NCBI RefSeq assembly: GCF_001767395.1
Contig: NZ_CP017014.1
Location: 4,109,012 to 4,173,011, forward strand
Direction: 5' to 3'
Length of the DNA stretch: 64,000 bases
Source: Rhodococcus sp. WMMA185
GTDB lineage: Bacteria; Actinomycetota; Actinomycetes; Mycobacteriales; Mycobacteriaceae
Below are positions 51,400 through 60,102 of this stretch, piece by piece. The notes below the pieces were generated by a model. The model was given only the letters and a program-made list of their open reading frames with translations. It searched no databases and was not told where the DNA came from. Made by a program: the position numbers and the translations under genes. The first letter of the stretch is position 1, and each line of letters starts with the position of its first letter.

Positions 51400-52674
51400 A
51401 TGGTTCAGATTTCGAGAGCGGTCCGGCGCACCGCGGTGTTTGCCACCGCTTCGCTAGTCACGCTCACCGCCTGTTCGACGAGTGACAGTGGGAGCGACTC
51501 CACGTCAGAAAACCTCGAAGGTCGCGGCCCCATCACCTACGTCGAGGGCAGGGATACCACCGATACCGGTGTGGTCCGGCAGATCATCGACGCATGGAAT
51601 GCCGAGCACCCCGACGAGCAGGTGACGTTCCATGAGCAGTCGAACGACGCCGATCAGGCGCACGACGATCTCGTTCAGCATCTTCAGGCGCAGCAGTCCG
51701 ACTATGACGTCATGGCGCTCGACGTCCCCTGGACGGCAGAGTTCGCGGCCAGGGGCTGGCTGCAGCCGTTGACCGGCGACTTCGCGATGGACAACACCGG
51801 CATCATCCCGGCGACGGTTGAAAGCGCCACCTACAACGGCACCCAGTACGCGGCGCCGAAGAACACCAACGGCGGCCTGCTCTACTACCGCACCGATCTG
51901 CTGCAGGAAGCGCCGACGACCTGGGACGAGCTCGAAGCCGACTGCGCCGTCGCCGTGGAAAACAACATCGACTGCTACGCGGGTCAGTTTGCTCCGTACG
52001 AGGGCCTGATGGTGAACACCGCCGAGGTCATCAACGCCTACGGCGGATCGTTCGTCGGTGCGGACGGGACGACCCCGACGATCGACAGCCCTGAGGCACG
52101 CGAGGGTCTGCAGGTTCTGGTCGACAACTTCGAGGATGGCAACATCCCCGCCCAGGACACCACATTCCAGGAGCCCGAGAGCCAGCAGGCCTTCGAGGAC
52201 GGTCAGGTGCTGTTCCTGCGCAACTGGCCGTACGTGTACGCAACCGCTGGACAGGATTCTTCCGCGGTGGCGGGCAACTTCGACGTGGCCCCGCTGCCCG
52301 GCAAGGACGGCATCGGCACATCGACGCTCGGTGGCTACAACGCCGCTATCAGCGCGTACTCGGAGAACAAGGCGACCGCCCATGAGTTCCTCGAGTTCCT
52401 CCAGAGCGAGCAGGCTCAGCGCATCATGGCGATGGACTCGCTTCCCCCGGTCCGCGCCGACCTGTACGACGACCCGGACGTTGTCGCGAAGTACCCGTTC
52501 ATGCCGACGCTGAAGGTGTCGATCGAGAACGCGGTCCCGCGTCCGGTCACGCCGTTCTACCCGGCCGTGTCGAAGGCTGTGCAGGACAACGCCTACGCTG
52601 CGATCAGAGGTGAGAAGTCGGTGGACCAGGCGATCACTGACATGCAGTCCGGCATTCAGGCCGCAGGTTCGTAA
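51400..52674 (+). CDS. sugar-binding lipoprotein of ABC importer, LpqY-like
   Basis: This is a 424-residue family 1 solute-binding protein with signal peptide and lipobox LTAC (Cys at about 27). Features include YDVMALDVPWTAEFAARGWLQPL, TNGGLLYYRTDLL and the C-terminal PVRADLYDDP...PRPVTPFYPAVS, typical of receptors for trehalose, maltose and related glycosides in actinobacteria. It follows the ATPase gene by 152 bp and precedes the permeases by 33 bp. Trehalose recycling from mycolate transfer is a natural role in this genus but is inferred from similarity of arrangement only. Confidence 0.83.
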   Translation: MVQISRAVRRTAVFATASLVTLTACSTSDSGSDSTSENLEGRGPITYVEGRDTTDTGVVRQIIDAWNAEHPDEQVTFHEQSNDADQAHDDLVQHLQAQQSDYDVMALDVPWTAEFAARGWLQPLTGDFAMDNTGIIPATVESATYNGTQYAAPKNTNGGLLYYRTDLLQEAPTTWDELEADCAVAVENNIDCYAGQFAPYEGLMVNTAEVINAYGGSFVGADGTTPTIDSPEAREGLQVLVDNFEDGNIPAQDTTFQEPESQQAFEDGQVLFLRNWPYVYATAGQDSSAVAGNFDVAPLPGKDGIGTSTLGGYNAAISAYSENKATAHEFLEFLQSEQAQRIMAMDSLPPVRADLYDDPDVVAKYPFMPTLKVSIENAVPRPVTPFYPAVSKAVQDNAYAAIRGEKSVDQAITDMQSGIQAAGS

Positions 52675-52707
52675 AATGTTGGTTCGTCGAACACAGGAGT
52701 AGCAAAG

Positions 52708-53757
52708 ATGGCCGTTCCGGCTGGGACAACCAGTGGAGCGCCAGCACGTGCCGCGGCCGGGGATTCAAACCCCGGCCGCGGTTCGCGTGAGAAGAGCGAG
52801 AGCAGTCGACGCATGGCGCTGAGTAGTCGCCGTGCATGGCTGCTCATCGTTCCCGCGCTGTCCGTGCTGGCTATTGTCATCGGGTACCCGGTTGTCCGGG
52901 CAGTGGTGATGTCGCTGCAGAAGGACGCCGGCCTCGACCCGGTGACGGGTATGTTCACCCCGGGCGGCTGGGCTGGGATCACCAACTACACGCATTGGAT
53001 CCTGCAGCAGTGCGCGGCGCCGGGCGGCGTTGTCACGTCGTGCCCGCCGGGAACCCTGGGTTCGCAGTTCTGGCCCGCGGTCGGGAACACCGCGTTCTTC
53101 ACGGTCGTGACAGTGAGCCTGGAAGTCACGATCGGCCTGTGGATGGCGATCATCATGGGCAAGACATTCAAAGGCCGGGCTCTGCTGCGTGCGTCGGTCC
53201 TGATTCCGTGGGCCATCCCGACGGCGGTCACCGCCAAGCTCTGGTACTTCATCTTCGCGTACGACGGCATCGCCAACCGGCTGCTCGGTACCGAGATCCT
53301 GTGGACGTCGGACTCCTGGCCCGCGCGATTCGCGGTGATCATCTCGGATGTCTGGAAGACCACCCCCTTCATGGCCCTGCTGATCTTGGCGGGACTGCAG
53401 ATGATTCCGCAGGACGTCTACGAGGCGGCGAAGGTGGATGGCGCTTCCGCGTGGCAGAGGTTCCGAATGATCACGCTCCCGTTGGTGAAGCCCGCGTTGA
53501 TGGTCGCGATTCTGTTCCGCACGATGGACGCGCTTCGGATGTACGACCTTCCCGCAATCCTCACCGAAGGCAACCCCGCCACCAGGACCGTGTCGATTCT
53601 CGTGGTCGACCAGGTGCGGCAGGGCTTCAACAGTGCGTCCGCGTTGTCGACGATCACCTTCCTCATGATCTTTGCGGTGGCGTTCGTCCTGGTGAAATTC
53701 CTCGGCGCGAATGCCGTCGAAACTCAGGAAGCCCAGCGAAAGGGGACGACGTCGTGA
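52708..53757 (+). CDS. sugar ABC permease, SugA type
   Basis: This is a 349-residue membrane protein with about six helices after a polar N-terminus of 45 residues. The EAA loop is EAAKVDGASAWQRFRMITLPLVKPAL, in outline, identifying the MalF/UgpA class. A periplasmic loop with CPPGTLGSQFWPAV is unusual in holding two cysteines (QQCAAPGGVVTSCP) that may form a disulfide. The stop overlaps the GTG start of the next permease gene by 4 bp. Confidence 0.85.
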   Translation: MAVPAGTTSGAPARAAAGDSNPGRGSREKSESSRRMALSSRRAWLLIVPALSVLAIVIGYPVVRAVVMSLQKDAGLDPVTGMFTPGGWAGITNYTHWILQQCAAPGGVVTSCPPGTLGSQFWPAVGNTAFFTVVTVSLEVTIGLWMAIIMGKTFKGRALLRASVLIPWAIPTAVTAKLWYFIFAYDGIANRLLGTEILWTSDSWPARFAVIISDVWKTTPFMALLILAGLQMIPQDVYEAAKVDGASAWQRFRMITLPLVKPALMVAILFRTMDALRMYDLPAILTEGNPATRTVSILVVDQVRQGFNSASALSTITFLMIFAVAFVLVKFLGANAVETQEAQRKGTTS

Positions 53758-54650
53758 CCCACCGCGTCCTGGAGGCGACGAGTCCGCCGGCCCCGCCGTT
53801 GAAGCAGACCCGTCCGCGGCCTGCTTGGTTCAAGAATTACCGCATCTATGTCGGTGTCACGATCATTCTCGTATGGGGGCTGGCGCCGTTCTACTGGATG
53901 GTGGTGACGGCCTTCCGCGATCCCGCCTACACATTCGACACCACCCCGTGGCCCACGCACGTCACGTTCGAGAACTTCCAGAACGCGCTGTCGACGAGCA
54001 ACGGAAACAACTTTCCTCGGGCCCTGGTGAACAGCATGATCATCGGCGGCATCACTACCGCTATAGCTCTCGCCGTGGGCATATTCACCGCGTACGCGCT
54101 GGCGCGCATCGACTTCCGCTTCAAGTACCTGGTGGTCGGCATCGTGCTGGGTGCGTCGATGTTCCCCGTCGTCGCGCTGGTCACTCCGCTGTTCCAGTTG
54201 TTTACGAATATCGGCTGGATCGGCAGCTATCAGGCGATGATCATCCCGAACATCTCGTTCGTGCTACCACTGACCATCTACACGCTGACGTCGTTCTTCA
54301 AGGATCTGCCCTGGGAACTCGAGGAGGCTGCGCGTATCGACGGCGCCACTCGCGGGCAAGCGTTCCGGCTCGTCATGCTGCCGCTCGCGGCACCAGCGCT
54401 GTTCACGACCGCGATTCTCGCGTTCATCGCGACTGTCAACGAGTACCTGCTGGCCAGTCAGCTGTCGAGTCCCGCGACCGAGCCGGTCACCGTCGCGATC
54501 GCGCGATTCGCCGGCAACGACCCGCATGTGGTGCCGTATGCGGCGATCATGGCGGCCGGAACCATCGTCACGATTCCGCTTGTGATCATGGTGTTGCTGT
54601 TCCAGCGCCGAATCGTCTCCGGTCTGACGGCCGGTGGTGTGAAGAGCTAG
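53754..54650 (+). CDS. sugar ABC permease, SugB type
   Basis: This is a 298-residue membrane protein with six helices. The start is GTG 53754, coupled to the upstream permease. The EAA loop EEAARIDGATRGQAFRLVMLP marks it as the MalG/UgpE-class partner; together the two permeases form the pore with two copies of the ATPase. This is the last main gene of the importer operon; a small membrane protein follows by 34 bp. Confidence 0.85.
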   Translation: MTHRVLEATSPPAPPLKQTRPRPAWFKNYRIYVGVTIILVWGLAPFYWMVVTAFRDPAYTFDTTPWPTHVTFENFQNALSTSNGNNFPRALVNSMIIGGITTAIALAVGIFTAYALARIDFRFKYLVVGIVLGASMFPVVALVTPLFQLFTNIGWIGSYQAMIIPNISFVLPLTIYTLTSFFKDLPWELEEAARIDGATRGQAFRLVMLPLAAPALFTTAILAFIATVNEYLLASQLSSPATEPVTVAIARFAGNDPHVVPYAAIMAAGTIVTIPLVIMVLLFQRRIVSGLTAGGVKS

Positions 54651-54684
54651 ACCAGTCCTGCGAAGCGAATGGGACACTGAACTA

Positions 54685-54876
54685 GTGCATCCGGTTGCGA
54701 AACGACAGCGGCTCGAGGTGTTGATCGGGATCCTCGGGTTCTTCACGGTAATGGCGTTCATCGCGGCGGTCGCCGAGGTCTTTCGCGGCGATCCCGGCGT
54801 CACACCGGCGCTGGTGCTGCTCGGCTGCCTGGCCCTGACAGGGCTCGCCGTTCGCGCACGAAATCGCATCCGCTGA
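54685..54876 (+). CDS. small two-TM membrane protein
   Basis: This is a 63-residue protein from GTG 54685, with helices at about 13-31 and 40-55 and a basic tail (RARNRIR). The short gap after the permease operon and the strong hydrophobic pattern suggest a real gene, perhaps cotranscribed. No family is recognised and function cannot be inferred. Confidence 0.6.
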   Translation: MHPVAKRQRLEVLIGILGFFTVMAFIAAVAEVFRGDPGVTPALVLLGCLALTGLAVRARNRIR

Positions 54877-54900
54877 CACACGTCGAATACGAACGCAAAA

Positions 54901-54951
54901 GGGCGAATGTGCCTTCTGGTGCCTTGACGGCGCCGGAAGGCACATTCGCCC
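54901..54951. terminator. strong bidirectional hairpin between the sugar importer and ino1
   Basis: A 16-bp perfect stem (GGGCGAATGTGCCTTC against its complement) continues inward by about seven more pairs including G-T, leaving a loop of about 5 nt. An A-run lies on the left side, which becomes a T-run for minus-strand transcripts from ino1. Confidence 0.8.
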
Positions 54952-55016
54952 TCGGAGCTGAGCGACCGGTGCCCTCGGAGCTGAGCGACCGGTGCCCTCG
55001 GAGCTGAGCGACCGGT
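54948..55016. repeat. three perfect 23-bp tandem repeats
   Basis: Units at 54948-54970, 54971-54993 and 54994-55016 are identical. Each contains CTCGGAGCTGAG, a near palindrome, and CGACCGGT. The array touches the hairpin and ends 21 bp before the ino1 stop. Confidence 0.9.
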
Positions 55017-55037
55017 GTGACCCGAGCGACTTGGACT

Positions 55038-56120
55038 CTACGCGTCGATGATGAACGCCTCGAGCTCGCTGCGCGCCTTGTCGTCCGCCATCTGGACCGG
55101 CGGGGACTTCATCAGGTATGCCGATGCCGGGTAGACAGGCCCGCCGATGCCACGGTCCTTGGCGATCTTGGCGGCGCGGACCGCGTCGATGATGATGCCG
55201 GCCGAGTTCGGGGAGTCCCAGACCTCGAGCTTGTACTCCAGGTTGAGGGGGACGTCACCGAATGCGCGGCCCTCGAGTCGCACGTATGCCCACTTGCGGT
55301 CGTCGAGCCAACCGACATGATCAGACGGGCCGATGTGCACGTTGCCGTCGCCGAGTTCGCGGGTCAGGTTGGACGTCACAGCCTGCGTCTTGGAGATCTT
55401 CTTGGACTCCAGGCGATCACGCTCGAGCATGTTCTTGAAGTCCATGTTGCCGCCCACGTTGAGCTGCATGGTGCGGTCGAGCTGCACGCCGCGGTCTTCG
55501 AACAGCTTCGCCATCACGCGGTGGGTGATGGTGGCACCGACCTGAGACTTGATGTCGTCACCGACGATCGGAACGCCGGCATCCTTGAACTTCGCGGCCC
55601 ACTCGGGGTCGGACGCGATGAACACGGGCAGTGCGTTGACGAACGCGACGCCTGCGTCGATGGCGCACTGGGCGTAGAACTTGTCGGCGTCCTCGGAGCC
55701 GACGGGCAGGTAGGAGACCAGCACGTCGACCTCGGCGTCCTTCAGTGCCTGGACGACGTCAACGGGCTCGGCCTCGGAGACCTCGATGGTGTCGGCGTAG
55801 TACTTGCCGATGCCGTCGAGTGTGGGGCCTCGCAACACGGTCACGTCGGACGGCGGAACGTCGGCGATCTTGATGGTGTTGTTCTCGCTGGCGAAGATGG
55901 CCTCGGACAGGTCGAATCCGACCTTCTTGGCGTCGACGTCGAAAGCTGCGACGAACTTGACGTCACGGACGTGATAGCTGCCGAACTTGACGTGCATCAG
56001 ACCGGGAACGGTTGCGGTCTCGTCGGCATCCTTGTAGTACTGCACGCCCTGGACCAGGGACGAGGCACAGTTCCCCACGCCCACAATGGCCACGCGCACC
56101 GCGGTGCTGTTCTCACCCAT
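55038..56120 (-). CDS. ino1: inositol-3-phosphate synthase
   Basis: This is a 360-residue cytosolic NAD-dependent enzyme turning glucose-6-phosphate into inositol-3-phosphate, needed for phosphatidylinositol, PI mannosides and mycothiol. Visible motifs are [15 protein letters not shown] (NAD site), [32 protein letters not shown] and [12 protein letters not shown] with [12 protein letters not shown] catalytic lysines. The length is right for the actinobacterial short form (Rv0046c type). The start overlaps the end of the padR-type gene by 8 bp, so both share one transcript and the PadR probably controls it. Confidence 0.95.
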   Translation of the reverse strand: MGENSTAVRVAIVGVGNCASSLVQGVQYYKDADETATVPGLMHVKFGSYHVRDVKFVAAFDVDAKKVGFDLSEAIFASENNTIKIADVPPSDVTVLRGPTLDGIGKYYADTIEVSEAEPVDVVQALKDAEVDVLVSYLPVGSEDADKFYAQCAIDAGVAFVNALPVFIASDPEWAAKFKDAGVPIVGDDIKSQVGATITHRVMAKLFEDRGVQLDRTMQLNVGGNMDFKNMLERDRLESKKISKTQAVTSNLTRELGDGNVHIGPSDHVGWLDDRKWAYVRLEGRAFGDVPLNLEYKLEVWDSPNSAGIIIDAVRAAKIAKDRGIGGPVYPASAYLMKSPPVQMADDKARSELEAFIIDA

Positions 56121-56670
56121 TGTCGGGTTCTCCTTCTTTCTTTTGTGTTGCTGTCGATTGCTCGGCTGCGATCAGCTCGTTGAGCCAGCGCACTTCACGT
56201 TCGCTGGATTCGAGACCGAGTTGGTGGAGCTGTCTGGTGTAGCGGTCCAGTGTGCCGCTAGCTCTTCCGATCGCTTCGCGGAGCCCTTCACGGCGCTCCT
56301 CGACCTGGCGTCGCCGGCCTTCGAGAATCCGCATCCGCGCTTCTGCGGGGGTGCGACTGAAGAAGGCCAGATGAACACCGAATCCGTCGTCGGTGTAGTT
56401 CTGGGGACCTGTGTCGGCGACCAGTTCCTCGAACCGCTTCTTGCCGATCGGCGTGAGCTGGTAGACACGGCGGGCACGTCGTTTGGCAGTCCCTGGTGAT
56501 CCTGCGTCCTCGGCTATCAAGCCGTCCGCCTGCATGCGTCGAAGCGTCGGGTAGAGGGAGCCGTAGGAAAAGGCGCGAAATGCGCCCAGCAGTCCTGTCA
56601 ACCGCTTGCGTAGCTCGTAACCATGCATGGGCGACTCGTGGAGCAGTCCGAGAATCGCCAATTCGAGCAT
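56113..56670 (-). CDS. PadR-family transcriptional regulator
   Basis: This is a 185-residue regulator (Rv0047c type). The N-terminal winged helix contains [20 protein letters not shown] and [18 protein letters not shown]; the C-terminal vir-type helical domain ([19 protein letters not shown]) mediates dimerisation. ATG 56670 with GGGAGG upstream is clearly the start; the open frame to 56775 runs through the promoter. It precedes ino1 with an 8-bp overlap, and a strong palindrome overlaps its -10 box, suggesting autorepression together with ino1. Confidence 0.88.
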   Translation of the reverse strand: MLELAILGLLHESPMHGYELRKRLTGLLGAFRAFSYGSLYPTLRRMQADGLIAEDAGSPGTAKRRARRVYQLTPIGKKRFEELVADTGPQNYTDDGFGVHLAFFSRTPAEARMRILEGRRRQVEERREGLREAIGRASGTLDRYTRQLHQLGLESSEREVRWLNELIAAEQSTATQKKEGEPDNG

Positions 56671-56715
56671 GCCCACCTCCCGAGTCGCCCAACCAAAATC
56701 ACTTGATTCCTGCCG

Positions 56716-56745
56716 ATTATATCGCACCGATATATATGGCGATAT
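56716..56745 (-). promoter_or_regulatory. promoter and candidate operator of padR-ino1
   Basis: The minus-strand -10 box TATAAT (56721-56716) overlaps a perfect inverted repeat TATATCG-CAC-CGATATA (56718-56734); a third CGATAT half-site is at 56740-56745. This AT-rich island in a GC-rich genome is likely the PadR binding site. The leader to ATG 56670 would be about 40 nt. Confidence 0.6.
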
Positions 56746-56955
56746 GCCGAGTCGATGGATGCACCATGAAACCACGAGTTGCCGGTACTGGATGCGCGGC
56801 GCATCGGCGTTTCTGCTTAGGTGCGCCCAATGTCACACCTGGATCGTCTGACTGAACGAATGTCACATTGGGTGGACGTGACGAGGCGCACTGCAGGAAA
56901 GCCGAAAATGGGAGTCGCACTAGCTATGACGCCGCACGCACGTACTCTGGTCTGC

Positions 56956-57375
56956 GTGCGGATACAGCGGCAGGTGGTGGACTATGCGCTTCAGCGCCGG
57001 TCTCTCCTGGCCGAGGTCTACTCAGGTAGGACGGGTGTCGCCGAGGTGTGCGACGCCAGCCCATACCTGCTCCGAGCTGCAAAGTTTCACGGCAGGGGCA
57101 GTGACGTCGTATGCCCTATCTGCCGCAAGGAACAGCTGACTCTGGTCTCCTGGGTATTCGGTGAGAAGTTGGGTTCCGTTTCGGGGTCAGCCCGCACGGC
57201 AGAAGAACTGGTCCGCCTCGCGGCTACTCAGGAGGAGTTCTCGGTTCACGTGGTCGAGGTATGCCGCACGTGTAGTTGGAATCACCTGGTGCAGTCCTAT
57301 GTTCTCGGTACCCTACCAACACCGAAAAGTCCGAGCCGGTCTTCGCCACGGGCCCGTCGGACCGCAAGCGAGTAG
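56956..57375 (+). CDS. DUF5318 protein (Rv0049-like)
   Basis: This is a 139-residue cytosolic protein. GTG 56956 gives the family start RIQRQVVDYALQRRSLLAEVY; upstream codons (frame open from 56821) do not fit. Two CxxC pairs, CPICRK and VCRTC, suggest a zinc-ribbon. Function is unknown. In mycobacteria the same gene stands between the padR-type regulator and ponA1, as here. The C-terminus is a short basic/Ser-rich tail. Confidence 0.85.
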   Translation: MRIQRQVVDYALQRRSLLAEVYSGRTGVAEVCDASPYLLRAAKFHGRGSDVVCPICRKEQLTLVSWVFGEKLGSVSGSARTAEELVRLAATQEEFSVHVVEVCRTCSWNHLVQSYVLGTLPTPKSPSRSSPRARRTASE

Positions 57376-57464
57376 ATCCCGGTCGGCACCGGAATGCGGG
57401 CCGAGTAATTCGCACAGTAGCAACGAAGGACTGAATCAGGTCCCCAACCACTGGAGATTTGTAC

Positions 57465-60065
57465 GTGAGTTCCCCCCGCAGCAACGCCCCGGGTGATCGA
57501 CCGAACGGTCCGAGGCGACCGAGTGGCCCCCCGCCACAAGGACGCCCCGGCGGTCCACCACCCCACGGCGGACAGCCTGCGGGCGCGCCCCCGCCCCGGC
57601 GCGGGCCGTACCCACCCTCTCAGGGGGCCGGTCGTCCTCCCGGTCCCCCTCCACGCCGTCACGCAGGCCCCCCGACCGGTGGGCGCCCCGCGGGCCCCCC
57701 GACCGGTGGACGCCCCGCAGGCCCCCCGACTGGAGGGCGCCCGGCCGTGCCCCCGACCGCAGGTGGTGGCCGCCCCCCGGGCCAGCCGCGACGTTCGGGC
57801 CCGCCGCCGCGCCGTCCCGGCCCTCCACCGGGACGCCCCGCACCGCGTTCGCAGGAAACTCGCAGCCAATCGGGCTCCGGTGGGCGTCCGCCCGGTCCCC
57901 CGCCCTCGGGCGGCCGTAGGACCGGTGGCGGTGGCCGCGGGGGTGAACCACCGAGGGGCGGCAAGAAGGCAGCCGCTAAGAAAAAGAAGTCGGTGTGGAG
58001 GATCGTTCGGCGGACGGCGTATGCGGGTATCGCGCTGGCCCTGCTCGTCCCGATCCTGGTGTTCATGGCGGCCTACGTCGTTCAGGAAGTCCCGCGTCCG
58101 GGCGACCTCAAGACCAACCAGGTGGCCACGATCTACGCGGCCGACGGAACTACAGTGATCAGCAGGGTTGTGCCGCCCGAGGGCAACCGATCCGAGGTAG
58201 CGCTCGACGAGATTCCGAAGCACACGCGGGACGCCGTACTGGCTGCCGAGGACCGGGATTTCTACTCGAACCCGGGCTTCTCGATCGGCGGCTTCGTGCG
58301 TGCCGCTCGCGACAACGTCCTGGGTAAGGAAAGCGCGGGCGGTGGCTCGACCATCACTCAGCAGTACGTGAAGAAGACGATGGTCGGTTCCGAACGTTCA
58401 CTGGTGCGCAAGATGAAGGAACTGGTCATCTCGTCGAAGATGGCCCGCGAGTGGACGAAGGACGACATTCTCGCCGCGTATTTGAACACCATCTACTTCG
58501 GACGTGGTGCGTATGGCATCGAGGCGGCGTCGAAGGCGTACTTCAACAAGCCGGTCGGGCAGTTGACGGTCGAGGAGAGCGCCGTCCTGGCGTCGTCGAT
58601 CCAGCTGCCGTCGCTGCTCGATCCGGAGACCAATCCGGAGGGTGCACAGGCGCGTTGGAATTATGTGCTGGACGGCATGGTTGACGCCGGAACGCTCGAC
58701 CAGTCGGCCAGGGCGGGCATGCAATACCCCGCGTTCGTGCCGCTCGCTCAGGTCGACCACGGCGACCAGGGCTCCGGGCCGGAGGGTTTGATCAAGAACC
58801 AGGTCTTGCGTGAGCTGGGCGAGGCAGGGATCAGTGAACAGCTACTCAACACCGAGGGCTTGGACATCACGACCACGATCGATCCGAAGGCCCAGGCTGC
58901 TGCCGTCGATGCCGTTCGCTCCAACATGACGGGTGAGTCGGACGACCTGCGCGCCGCCGTCGTCTCGGTGGATCCGAAGACCGGTGCGGTGCGGGCGTAC
59001 TACGGCGGCGAAGACGGCGTCGGGTATGACTTCGCGAACGCCGGCCTGCAGACCGGTTCGTCGTTCAAGGTGTTCGGGCTCGCGGCCGCACTCGACCAGG
59101 GCATCCCGCTGTCACAGATGTACGACAGCTCTCCACTCACCGTCAACGGCATCACCATCGGCAATGTCGGAGGCGAGGATTGTGGCACCTGCACCATCGC
59201 CGAGGCGCTGAAGCGGTCTCTCAACACCAGTTTCTACCGCTTGCAGCTCGAGCTCGACGGTGGGCCGCAGGCTATCGCGGACATCGCTCACGAGGCGGGC
59301 ATACCGGAGGACATCCCGGGGATCGGGCCAACCCTGACAGAGCCCGACGACAGAGGTCCGAACAACGGAATCGTTCTCGGCCAGTACCTGTCGCGCCCGA
59401 TCGACATGGCGTCGGCCTATGCCACCTTGGCCGATTCCGGTACGTATCACGCTCCACATTTCGTCCAGAAGGTGGTGAGTGCGGACGGCACCGTGCTGTT
59501 CGATCGCGGCATCGTCCCCGGTGAGAATCGCATCGACAGGGCCGTAGCCGACAATGTCACTGCAGCGATGGAACCCATCGCCGCGTATTCGCGCAACCAC
59601 AACCTGGCAGGCGGGCGCCCGTCGGCAGCGAAGACCGGTACCGCTCAGTTGGGTGACACGGGCGAGAACAAGGACGCCTGGATGGTCGGCTACACGCCAT
59701 CGCTGTCGACTGCGGTCTGGGTGGGCACTGCCGACGGTCAGGCGCTGCGCACCGCCAGCGGTGGAATGATCTACGGCTCCGGTCTACCCTCCGACATCTG
59801 GAAGGACACGATGGACGACGCCCTGGCGGGCACGTCCAACGAGAAGTTCCCGAGGCCTGGATCGATCGGCGGTCAATCGGGTGTTCCGTCCTTCACTGGG
59901 CCGCCCACGACCACGTCGGAGGAGCCGACGGACACACTCGAAATTCCGTCGGATCTCATCCCGCCCGTAGTCATTACGCAGGAGCCGGTCGAGATTCTGC
60001 CCGGGATCTCCATTCCGATTCCGCGCCTGCTTCCCCCGCCGGGACCGGGCGCGGGCGGACAGTAA
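57465..60065 (+). CDS. ponA: bifunctional class A penicillin-binding protein
   Basis: This is an 866-residue wall synthase, PonA1 type. A long Pro/Gly/Arg-rich cytosolic N-terminus (about 1-165) is followed by a membrane helix (VLVFMAAYVV region), a glycosyltransferase domain with AAEDRDFYSNPGFSIGGF and GGSTITQQYVKK, and a transpeptidase domain with SxxK (GSSFKVF), SxN (SLNTSF) and KTG (AAKTGTAQLG). A Thr/Pro-rich tail closes it. GTG 57465 is chosen because GGAG at 57453-57456 is at proper distance; TTG 57459 is too close. The position matches Rv0050. Confidence 0.93.
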   Translation: MSSPRSNAPGDRPNGPRRPSGPPPQGRPGGPPPHGGQPAGAPPPRRGPYPPSQGAGRPPGPPPRRHAGPPTGGRPAGPPTGGRPAGPPTGGRPAVPPTAGGGRPPGQPRRSGPPPRRPGPPPGRPAPRSQETRSQSGSGGRPPGPPPSGGRRTGGGGRGGEPPRGGKKAAAKKKKSVWRIVRRTAYAGIALALLVPILVFMAAYVVQEVPRPGDLKTNQVATIYAADGTTVISRVVPPEGNRSEVALDEIPKHTRDAVLAAEDRDFYSNPGFSIGGFVRAARDNVLGKESAGGGSTITQQYVKKTMVGSERSLVRKMKELVISSKMAREWTKDDILAAYLNTIYFGRGAYGIEAASKAYFNKPVGQLTVEESAVLASSIQLPSLLDPETNPEGAQARWNYVLDGMVDAGTLDQSARAGMQYPAFVPLAQVDHGDQGSGPEGLIKNQVLRELGEAGISEQLLNTEGLDITTTIDPKAQAAAVDAVRSNMTGESDDLRAAVVSVDPKTGAVRAYYGGEDGVGYDFANAGLQTGSSFKVFGLAAALDQGIPLSQMYDSSPLTVNGITIGNVGGEDCGTCTIAEALKRSLNTSFYRLQLELDGGPQAIADIAHEAGIPEDIPGIGPTLTEPDDRGPNNGIVLGQYLSRPIDMASAYATLADSGTYHAPHFVQKVVSADGTVLFDRGIVPGENRIDRAVADNVTAAMEPIAAYSRNHNLAGGRPSAAKTGTAQLGDTGENKDAWMVGYTPSLSTAVWVGTADGQALRTASGGMIYGSGLPSDIWKDTMDDALAGTSNEKFPRPGSIGGQSGVPSFTGPPTTTSEEPTDTLEIPSDLIPPVVITQEPVEILPGISIPIPRLLPPPGPGAGGQ

Positions 60066-60102
60066 GTTCCAACCGGTTTGCGGCGCCCGGTAGCCTCGCG
60101 GA

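Noticed and set aside
54948..55016. 23-bp repeats considered as a small CRISPR array
   Set aside because: Units are directly adjacent with no spacers and no cas genes are near.
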